Assembly (NCBI RefSeq): GCF_035762905.1
Contig: NZ_DASUCC010000131.1
Span: 1 to 64,000 of the forward strand
From: DASYTH01 sp035762905
GTDB taxonomy: Bacteria; Actinomycetota; Actinomycetes; Mycobacteriales; Pseudonocardiaceae
Length of the DNA stretch: 64,000 bases
Direction: 5' to 3'
The stretch's first letter is position 1. The number at the start of each line of letters is the position of its first letter. The translations under genes and the position numbers were made by a program. The notes beneath the pieces are model-generated. The model searched no databases. It worked only from the letters and a program-made list of their open reading frames with translations, and was not told the origin of the DNA. This document shows, in pieces, positions 15,418 through 21,968 of this stretch.

Positions 15418-17517
15418 TCAGCTGGTCACCGCCAGGGCAAAGGGCAGGACCGCCGGGGCGCCGGCGTCGCGGAGCAGTTTGGCCGCGAGCGTCATGGTCC
15501 AGCCGGTGTCGACCATGTCGTCCACGAGCAGCACCGGTCCGTCGAGCGTGGCCAGTCGGGACTCGAGGTCCGGTTCGACTCGCAGCGATCGCCACAGCTG
15601 ACCCAGCCGCTGCGCGCTGTTCAGCCGGGCGCCGTCCATCGGCTCAACGGTGACCCGTCCCAACGGGGGCAGCCGGCCGACGGTGGCGATCCGCTCGCCG
15701 ACGCTGGCGACCAGCCTGGGGCGACGGCTCGACCCCATGGTGACCACGCCCACCGGCCGGGCGGACCACTGCCACGCGGCCAGCACCGCGACGCACGCGT
15801 TGAACAGGTCGTCGGGCACCGGAGCGTCCGCCGTGCCGGAGAACAGCTCGCGTAACCGGTTGCCCCAGCCGATGTCGGTGAGCCGGCCGACCGCTCGTCC
15901 GGGTTCGGCGGCCTCGCCGGGGGCCACCTTGCCGGACAGCGGCACCCCGAGCGCGGCCATCCCGGTCGGCCACACCCGCCGTGGTGCCACCTCGACGCCC
16001 GGCCGGCGTAACCGCTCCCCGGCCGCGGCCGCGGCGACCTCCGAGACCTCGGTAGCCCACCGCCGGCCGGTGCAGTTGTCACACCGGCCGCACGGCGCCG
16101 CGTGCGGATCGTCGAGCTGGCGGAGCAGGAACTCCATCCGGCATCCGTCGGTGCGCTGGTAGGCCAGGATCGCCTGCTGCTCGACCTGCCGGGCGGCGGC
16201 GATGCTGCGGTACCGCTCCGCGTCGTAGCTCCACGGCTGCCCGGTGGCCACCCACCCACCACGGACCCGCTGCACCGCGCCGTCCACGTCGAGCACCTTG
16301 AGCACCATCTCCAGCCGGCTGCGGGACAGGTCGACCATGGGCTCGATGCCGGCCACCGACAGCGGCCGGCCGGCGCCGGCGAGTGCGGCGAGCACCTGGC
16401 GCACCACCGGCTCCGCCGGGAAGGCCAGCGACCCGAAGTAGGCCCAGATGTCCCGGTCCTCGGTGCCGGGGAGCAGCAGCACCTCGGCGTGCTCGACCGC
16501 CCGGCCGGCCCGGCCGATCTGCTGGTAGTAGGCGATCGGCGACGGCGGGGCACCGAGGTGCAGCACGAATCCGAGGTCCGGTTTGTCGAAACCCATGCCC
16601 AGCGCTGACGTGGCCACGAGCGCCTTCACCCGGTTGTCCAGCAGATCCCGCTCGGCCTGCTCCCGCTCGGTCGGATCGGTCCGGCCGGTGTAGGACGCCA
16701 CCGCGAATCCCCGGTCGCGCAGGAATGAGGCGACCTCGGACGCGGCGGCGACGGTGAGCGTGTAGATGATCCCGGAGCCGGGCAACTCGCCGAGCCGGTC
16801 GCCCAGCCAGGCGAGCCGGGCCTGCGCGGTGGGCAGCGTGATCACGGCCAGCCGCAGGCTCTCCCGGTCGAGAGCGCCGCGCAGCACCAGGGTGTCCCGG
16901 TCGCCGAGGCCCAGCTGGTCGGCAACGTCCCGGACCACCCGGTCGTTGGCGGTGGCGGTGGTGGCCAGGACCGGCACGCCGGCCGGCAGGTCGGCGAGCA
17001 GGGTGCGCAACCGCCGGTAGTCCGGCCGGAAGTCGTGTCCCCAGTCGGAGATGCAGTGCGCCTCGTCCACCACGAGCAGTCCGGCCGACGCGGTCAGCTC
17101 GGGCAGCACCGTGTCCCGGAAGTCCGGGTTGTTGAGCCGTTCCGGGCTGATCAACAGGACGTCGATCCTGCCGTCCAGCACGGATTGCTGGATGTCGCGC
17201 CACTCGTCCATGTTGGCCGAGTTGATCGTCGCCGCGTGCACGCCGGCCCGGGCCGCGGCCGCCACCTGGTTGCGCATCAGGGCGAGCAGCGGCGAGACGA
17301 TGATCGTCGGGCCCTCGCCCAGATCCCGCAGCAGGGCGGTGGCCACGAAGTACACGGCCGACTTCCCCCAGCCGGTTCGCTGGACGACCAGCGCCCGGCG
17401 GCGGCCGGCGACCAGGGCCTCGATGGCCGTCCACTGGTCGTCGCGCAGGCGGGCTTCGGGTCCGGCCAGGGCCCGGAGGCGGTGTTCCGCGGATTCGCGA
17501 AGGGCGTGTTCGTCCAT
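15418..17517 (-). CDS. recQ: RecQ-type ATP-dependent DNA helicase fused to a C-terminal phosphoribosyltransferase domain
   Basis: 699 residues from ATG 17517 (GGTGGAG just upstream). Helicase motifs are in order: motif 0/I RDDQWTAIEAL and RTGWGKSAVY, motif II DEAH followed by the RecQ-specific aromatic loop (CISDWGHDFRPDYRRL), motif III ATTATA, motif VI QQIGRAGRA. The zinc-binding RecQ-Ct has Cys-Gly-Arg-Cys-Asp-Asn-Cys near residue 478. After about residue 500 the protein does not continue as a standard HRDC domain. Instead it ends with VLLVDDMVDTGWTMTLAAKL, the PRPP-binding loop of a type I phosphoribosyltransferase. Such RecQ-PRTase fusions occur in actinobacteria; the role of the second domain is not known to me. 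It stands alone between divergent and convergent neighbours. Confidence 0.93.
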   Translation of the reverse strand: MDEHALRESAEHRLRALAGPEARLRDDQWTAIEALVAGRRRALVVQRTGWGKSAVYFVATALLRDLGEGPTIIVSPLLALMRNQVAAAARAGVHAATINSANMDEWRDIQQSVLDGRIDVLLISPERLNNPDFRDTVLPELTASAGLLVVDEAHCISDWGHDFRPDYRRLRTLLADLPAGVPVLATTATANDRVVRDVADQLGLGDRDTLVLRGALDRESLRLAVITLPTAQARLAWLGDRLGELPGSGIIYTLTVAAASEVASFLRDRGFAVASYTGRTDPTEREQAERDLLDNRVKALVATSALGMGFDKPDLGFVLHLGAPPSPIAYYQQIGRAGRAVEHAEVLLLPGTEDRDIWAYFGSLAFPAEPVVRQVLAALAGAGRPLSVAGIEPMVDLSRSRLEMVLKVLDVDGAVQRVRGGWVATGQPWSYDAERYRSIAAARQVEQQAILAYQRTDGCRMEFLLRQLDDPHAAPCGRCDNCTGRRWATEVSEVAAAAAGERLRRPGVEVAPRRVWPTGMAALGVPLSGKVAPGEAAEPGRAVGRLTDIGWGNRLRELFSGTADAPVPDDLFNACVAVLAAWQWSARPVGVVTMGSSRRPRLVASVGERIATVGRLPPLGRVTVEPMDGARLNSAQRLGQLWRSLRVEPDLESRLATLDGPVLLVDDMVDTGWTMTLAAKLLRDAGAPAVLPFALAVTS

Positions 17518-17561
17518 GGCTCCACCCTGACGGAGGGGACCGACGTTCGGCCAGTGACAGG

Positions 17562-17586
17562 CCGTACGAATGGACCGTTCGTACGG
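17562..17586. promoter_or_regulatory. Inverted repeat upstream of recQ, possible operator
   Basis: CCGTACGAA (17562-17570) and TTCGTACGG (17578-17586) are perfect 9-bp arms with a 7-base spacer. The site begins 45 bases upstream of the recQ start, where a repressor would act. No regulator gene is adjacent, so the binding factor is unknown. Confidence 0.4.
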
Positions 17587-17706
17587 GTTGGTCGTGGCGC
17601 CGGTTCGGAAAAGTTCAGACTTTCTCGCCGGTTCGCGTCATCACCGGGGTGCCCGTCTGGTCTCAACACGCGGAGCCCGCATGGTCGGCGCGGCTTCGCT
17701 AGTGAC

Positions 17707-17741
17707 GTGGGCGGTGTCTCGTCCCGGGAGACGCCGCCCAC
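17707..17741. other. Stem-loop in the recQ-nadD divergent intergenic region
   Basis: A 14-bp stem with one G-U or mismatch position (17707-17720 with 17728-17741) closes the loop GTCCCGG. It looks like a terminator but lies between divergent genes, where none is expected. It may shield nadD from upstream antisense transcription or be a remnant of a lost gene. Confidence 0.5.
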
Positions 17742-17770
17742 ACCTGGCCTGACCGGTTCACCGGTGGCCC

Positions 17771-17776
17771 TACGCT
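17771..17776 (+). promoter_or_regulatory. -10 box of nadD (probable leaderless start)
   Basis: TACGCT fits the actinobacterial TANNNT -10 pattern and ends 9 bases before the nadD ATG. There is no Shine-Dalgarno in this gap, so the mRNA probably starts at or within a few bases of the start codon. No strong -35 is visible. Confidence 0.45.
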
Positions 17777-17785
17777 GGTCGGACT

Positions 17786-18379
17786 ATGGCTGAGCACAAG
17801 CGCATCGGGATCATGGGCGGAACGTTCGACCCGGTGCACCACGGACACCTCGTCGCGGCCAGCGAGGTGCAGTCCCGGTTCGAGCTGGACGAAGTGATCT
17901 TCGTGCCCACCGGCCAGCCCTGGCAGAAGAGCCATCAGTTGGTGAGTCCGGCCGAGGACCGCTATCTGATGACGGTGATCGCCACCGCGTCCAACCCCCG
18001 GTTCTCGGTGAGCCGGGTCGACGTCGACCGGGGCGGTACCACCTTCACCATCGACACCCTGCGTGATCTGCGCGCCGTCCACCGGGATGCCGAGCTGTTC
18101 TTCATCACCGGCGCCGACGCCCTCGAGCAGATCCTCACCTGGCGGGAGGCCGACGAGCTGTTCGACCTGGCGCACTTCGTCGGCGTGACCCGGCCGGGTT
18201 ACGACCTCAACGACCACCATCTGCCGAGCGGCGCGGTCAGCCTGATCGAGGTGCCGGCGATGGCGATCTCGTCCACCACCTGCCGGGCGAGGGTCGCCGC
18301 CGGCAAGCCGGTCTGGTATCTGGTCCCGGACGGGGTCGTGCAGTACATCTCAAAGCGTGGTCTGTACGCGCCGGCCTGA
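17786..18379 (+). CDS. nadD: Nicotinate-nucleotide adenylyltransferase
   Basis: 197 residues. NadD joins AMP to nicotinate mononucleotide in NAD synthesis. The nucleotidyltransferase signature GGTFDPVHHGHL is at residues 11-22, the C-terminal ISSTTCR motif is present, and the length is normal. It heads the cluster nadD-rsfS-gpgP-octT-degV, the same order as in mycobacteria. It has no ribosome-binding site; see the -10 box at 17771. The later de novo genes nadA/nadB are at the far end of this window. Confidence 0.96.
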   Translation: MAEHKRIGIMGGTFDPVHHGHLVAASEVQSRFELDEVIFVPTGQPWQKSHQLVSPAEDRYLMTVIATASNPRFSVSRVDVDRGGTTFTIDTLRDLRAVHRDAELFFITGADALEQILTWREADELFDLAHFVGVTRPGYDLNDHHLPSGAVSLIEVPAMAISSTTCRARVAAGKPVWYLVPDGVVQYISKRGLYAPA

Positions 18380-18458
18380 AATCCCGCACGGTCAGGCTGG
18401 CCGTCGCGGGTACTCTCGAGGAATTCTGTATCCCGGCAGTTCGGACAAGGGGAGTGAC

Positions 18459-18842
18459 GTGTCAGCAACGCACGATGCGCGCAGGCTGGCTCTGGTGGCC
18501 GCGACCGCGGCGGCGGACAAGAAGGCCAGCGACGTGATCGTGCTGGACGTCTCCGATCAGCTGGTGATCACCGACTGCTTTGTGATCGCGTCCGCGCCGA
18601 ACGAGCGGCAGGTGGGCGCGATCGTCGACAACGTCGAGGAGAAGATGCGCGACGCCGGCACCAAGCCGGTCCGCCGGGAGGGCGCCCGCGAGGGCCGGTG
18701 GGTGCTGCTGGACTTCGTGGACATCGTCGTACATGTCCAGCACGCCGAGGAGCGCGCCTTCTACGCCCTCGAGCGGCTGTGGAAGGACTGCCCGCGCATC
18801 GACTTCGATCCGCTCGCGGGAGGGGAGGGCGGCGGGCAGTGA
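18459..18842 (+). CDS. rsfS: Ribosomal silencing factor RsfS (Iojap family)
   Basis: 127 residues from GTG 18459, served by AAGGGGAG. The longer frame back to 18357 would overlap nadD and lacks support. RsfS binds L14 on the 50S subunit and blocks joining of the subunits during starvation. The core shows SDVIVLDVSDQLVITDCFVI and GRWVLLDFVDIVVHVQ, the typical Iojap fold. The stop overlaps the next start as GTGA, indicating coupled translation with the phosphatase gene. Confidence 0.95.
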   Translation: MSATHDARRLALVAATAAADKKASDVIVLDVSDQLVITDCFVIASAPNERQVGAIVDNVEEKMRDAGTKPVRREGAREGRWVLLDFVDIVVHVQHAEERAFYALERLWKDCPRIDFDPLAGGEGGGQ

Positions 18843-19453
18843 CATTGCGTCGGATCGTGCTGTGGCGGCACGGCGAGACCGACTACAACGCGACTGGCCG
18901 GATGCAGGGCCATCTCGATGCGGCGCTGACCCAGGTCGGCTGGAACCAGGCCAGGTTCGCGGTTTCGGTGTTGGCCAGGTTCGCCCCGGACCTGGTGGTG
19001 GCCTCGGACCTGCGCCGGGCGACCGACACCGCCACCGTGTTCACCAACGCGACCGGCGTCCCGTTACGCATCGACAAGCGGCTGCGGGAAACCAATCTCG
19101 GCATCTGGCAGGGCATGACCAGCGCTCAGATCGACGAGCAGTGGCCCGGCAGTCGGCAGAACTGGCAGACCGATTCGACCTGTTCCCCACCGGGCGGCGA
19201 ATCCCGGGTGGAGGTCGCCGCCCGGGCCTATGAGGTGGTGGCCGACCTGGACCGCGACGACGTGTCGACCGCGATGCTGTGCGCACACGGCGGCCTCGCC
19301 ACGGCCCTGACCGGCCACCTACTCGAGTTGCCGGTCATCGCGTGGGCCAAGCTCGGGGGCATCGGCAACTGTCACTGGACGGTGCTCGAGCGGCGGCTGA
19401 CCAGCGGGATGGCCTGGCGCCTGATCCAGTACAACGCGGGGATCACCGGCTAG
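18839..19453 (+). CDS. gpgP: Histidine phosphatase; probable glucosyl-3-phosphoglycerate phosphatase
   Basis: 204 residues from GTG 18839. The RHGET phosphohistidine motif is at residues 9-13, and the second catalytic His lies in CAHGGLATAL. In mycobacteria the homologue at this exact position after rsfS (GpgP) removes phosphate from glucosyl-3-phosphoglycerate in the pathway to methylglucose lipopolysaccharides. Position and the following octT gene support the same role. Without that context the sequence alone would justify only 'phosphoglycerate mutase-like phosphatase'. Confidence 0.85.
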   Translation: MTLRRIVLWRHGETDYNATGRMQGHLDAALTQVGWNQARFAVSVLARFAPDLVVASDLRRATDTATVFTNATGVPLRIDKRLRETNLGIWQGMTSAQIDEQWPGSRQNWQTDSTCSPPGGESRVEVAARAYEVVADLDRDDVSTAMLCAHGGLATALTGHLLELPVIAWAKLGGIGNCHWTVLERRLTSGMAWRLIQYNAGITG

Positions 19454-19455
19454 AC

Positions 19456-20184
19456 ATGACACCGACGGTGTTGCTGTTCGGCGATTCGCTGAGCTTCCAC
19501 GGGCCGGACGGGCCGCATCCGGCCGACGACAAGCGGCTCTGGCCGAACGTGGCGGCCTCCGCGCTCGGCGGCACCACCGAGATGGTCGCGGGGTTCGGCT
19601 GGACGGCCCGCGACGCGTACTGGGCGCTGGTCGGCGACCCGCGCGTCTGGACCCTGCTGCCCAAGGCGGACGTGCTCGTGCTCGCGGTCGGCAGCATGGA
19701 CACGCTGCCCTCGCCGCTGCCCACCTATCTCCGGCTCGGCCTGCGCTACCTGCGCCCGGACCGGCTGCGCCGGTGGGCCCGGGGCGGCTACCTGGCCGCC
19801 CAACCCTGGCTGGCCCGGGCCACCCGGGGCCGTCCGGCGGCGTTGCCGGCCCGGCTCACGGTGCGGTACCTGGACCAGATCCTGGTGTCCATCCGGGCCC
19901 TGCGGCCGGACCTGCCCGCGGTCGGCGTGCTGCCGCCGGTGCATCGGGCCCACTCGTACGGGTTCGTGCACACCGCCCGATCGGGTGCGGTCGAGGCGAT
20001 CCGCGCCTGGGGGCAACGTTCGGACGTGCCGCTGCTCGATCTCGCGGCGCTGACCGGTGACCACGTGCTGGGTGGGCACGGCAACCCGGACGGGATGCAC
20101 TGGGGCTGGGAAGCCCATCAGGTGGTGGGGGACGAACTCGCCGGGGTCATGCGCTCGCTGCTGAAGACCCAGGGCCACCCGTAG
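19456..20184 (+). CDS. octT: SGNH-fold diglucosylglycerate octanoyltransferase
   Basis: 242 residues from ATG 19456, two bases after the previous stop. The N-terminus VLLFGDSLS carries the SGNH/GDSL nucleophile serine, and the C-terminal block NPDGMHWGWEAHQ supplies Asp and His. The mycobacterial gene in the same place (OctT) adds octanoate to diglucosylglycerate during methylglucose-lipopolysaccharide synthesis. With gpgP immediately upstream, assignment by synteny is good. It should be cytoplasmic, as no signal peptide is visible. Confidence 0.83.
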   Translation: MTPTVLLFGDSLSFHGPDGPHPADDKRLWPNVAASALGGTTEMVAGFGWTARDAYWALVGDPRVWTLLPKADVLVLAVGSMDTLPSPLPTYLRLGLRYLRPDRLRRWARGGYLAAQPWLARATRGRPAALPARLTVRYLDQILVSIRALRPDLPAVGVLPPVHRAHSYGFVHTARSGAVEAIRAWGQRSDVPLLDLAALTGDHVLGGHGNPDGMHWGWEAHQVVGDELAGVMRSLLKTQGHP

Positions 20185-20195
20185 GCTCACCGTTC

Positions 20196-21050
20196 GTGCC
20201 CGTCACTGTCGTCACCGACTCCACCGCGCACCTGCCGGAGGGCTTCGCCGCCCGGCACGCGGTCCGCGTGGTTCCGCTGCGCGTGCTGGTGGACGGGCGC
20301 GCGGGACGCGACGGCGTGGACATCGGCCCGGCCGAGTTGGCCGCCGCGTTCGCGAGCCGGCGCACCGTGACCACCTCCAGGCCCAACCCCGACGAGTTCA
20401 TCCCGGTGTACCGGGAGCTGCTGGACTCGGGCGCGTCCGCGGTGGTCTCGGTGCACCTGTCCCGGGAACTGTCCGGTACCTGGGAGTCGGCCCGGCTGGC
20501 CGCCGAGGAGGTCGGACCCGATCTGGTGCGGGTGGTCGACTCGCGCACCACGGTGATGGGGTTGGGGTTCGCGGCGCTGCGGGCGGCGGCCACCGCGGCC
20601 GGTGGCGGATGCGCCGAGGAGGTCGAGCGGGCCGCGGTCCAGGCGGCGGCGCGCAGCCGGGCCTTTTTCATGCTCGAGACGTTGGAGTACCTGCGCCGGG
20701 GCGGCCGGATCGGTTCCGGCGCCGCGCTGCTGGGGACCGCGCTGGCGGTGAAGCCGGTGTTGCATGTGGACAACGGCCGGATCGTTCCGTTGGAGAAGGT
20801 ACGGACCACCGGGCGGGCGCTGACCCGCCTGGTGGATCTCGCCGTCGCGGCAGCTGGGAACGAGTTCGTGCAACTCGCCGTGCACCACCTGGACGCGCCG
20901 GACCGGGCGGTCGAGCTGGCCAACCGGCTCGACGAGCGGATTCCACACTCGTCCGGGTGCGTGGTTTCCGAGGTGGGCGCGGTGATCGGAGCGCACACCG
21001 GTCCGGGGATGCTTGGTGTCGTCGTCTGTCCTGATGCGAGTCCGGCGTAA
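20196..21050 (+). CDS. DegV-family fatty-acid-binding protein
   Basis: 284 residues from GTG 20196. DegV proteins bind a single fatty acid and, in Gram-positive bacteria, can feed fatty-acid kinase. The family's opening TVVTDSTAHLPE, the internal TSRPNPDEF and the long-helix region LETLEYLRRGGRIG are all present. It starts 12 bases after octT without a clear ribosome site. A fatty-acid carrier next to an octanoyltransferase is a suggestive pairing, conserved in mycobacteria, but direct acyl transfer between them is not shown. Confidence 0.9.
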   Translation: MPVTVVTDSTAHLPEGFAARHAVRVVPLRVLVDGRAGRDGVDIGPAELAAAFASRRTVTTSRPNPDEFIPVYRELLDSGASAVVSVHLSRELSGTWESARLAAEEVGPDLVRVVDSRTTVMGLGFAALRAAATAAGGGCAEEVERAAVQAAARSRAFFMLETLEYLRRGGRIGSGAALLGTALAVKPVLHVDNGRIVPLEKVRTTGRALTRLVDLAVAAAGNEFVQLAVHHLDAPDRAVELANRLDERIPHSSGCVVSEVGAVIGAHTGPGMLGVVVCPDASPA

Positions 21051-21140
21051 CCGCAACGGTTGTACACAACCCATCGAACTGTCCACAGTTGACCATCCAC
21101 ACGCGACGGTTTGACGCTCCACCCGCATAGCGTCGGTGCC

Positions 21141-21968
21141 ATGTTGCTCACCACCACCCGACGGGCCGACCGGGAGTTCCCGGCGCGCAGCCGGCTCACC
21201 CGCATGTCCACCGATCCCGGCGCCACACCACCGAATCCCTCCGGCGACCTCGCCGCCGACCAGGAATGGCTCGAGGCCGGCACCCCATCGGCCCAGGCTG
21301 AACCGCGCGGTGCCCCATGGTGGCGGCGCGGCCGGCCGGGCCGGCTGGTGGAGCGCTGGTTGCCCGGCGCGGATCCGCCGCGTCGCCGGCTGTCGTTCGG
21401 GCTGCTCGCCGGGCTGGCCCTGGTTCTGGCGGTGGCCGTCGGCGTCACCCTCTCCTCGGGCGGCGTGCGGGAACCCCCGCCCGGTCTCCCCGTCGCGCAG
21501 GCCGTTCCGGATCCGGCACCCATGCCGTCCACCGCCGCGGCGACCGGCGGCTCGATCGTGGTCAGCGTCGCCGGCCGGGTCGTGCGTCCCGGGCTGGTCA
21601 CCCTGCCGGACGGGGCCCGCGTCGCCGATGCCGTGCAGGCGGCCGGCGGCCCGGCGCCGGGCGTCGACCTCAGCATGCTCAACATCGCCCGGCGCCTCAC
21701 CGACGGCGAGCAGATCAACGTCGGCATCCCCGCCGCACCGGAGAACGCCGTCCCGGCGGCCCCGGACGTGCCGGACAAGGTCGACCTGAACACCGCCTCG
21801 CCGGCTCAGTTGGACGCCCTGCCCGGCGTGGGCGCGGTGACCGCGCAGCGGATCGTCGACTGGCGCATCCGGCACGGCCGGTTCATCCGGGTCGAGCAGC
21901 TGCGTGAGATCGACGGGATCGGGCCGGCCCGGTACGGCCAGCTCAAGGACCTGGTGGCGGTCCGATGA
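21141..21968 (+). CDS. comEA: Competence protein ComEA: membrane-anchored helix-hairpin-helix DNA receptor
   Basis: 275 residues from ATG 21141. After a cytoplasmic arm come one membrane helix (LLAGLALVLAVAVGVTL, about residues 95-112), a Pro-rich linker, a SLBB domain (VVSVAGRVVRPGLVTLPDGA) and a C-terminal pair of helix-hairpin-helix motifs (DLNTASPAQLDALPGVGAVT, then LREIDGIGPARYGQL). The topology puts the DNA-binding part outside the membrane, as in classical ComEA. The stop overlaps comEC as ATGA. Natural competence is not established in most actinobacteria, so activity is open. Confidence 0.92.
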   Translation: MLLTTTRRADREFPARSRLTRMSTDPGATPPNPSGDLAADQEWLEAGTPSAQAEPRGAPWWRRGRPGRLVERWLPGADPPRRRLSFGLLAGLALVLAVAVGVTLSSGGVREPPPGLPVAQAVPDPAPMPSTAAATGGSIVVSVAGRVVRPGLVTLPDGARVADAVQAAGGPAPGVDLSMLNIARRLTDGEQINVGIPAAPENAVPAAPDVPDKVDLNTASPAQLDALPGVGAVTAQRIVDWRIRHGRFIRVEQLREIDGIGPARYGQLKDLVAVR

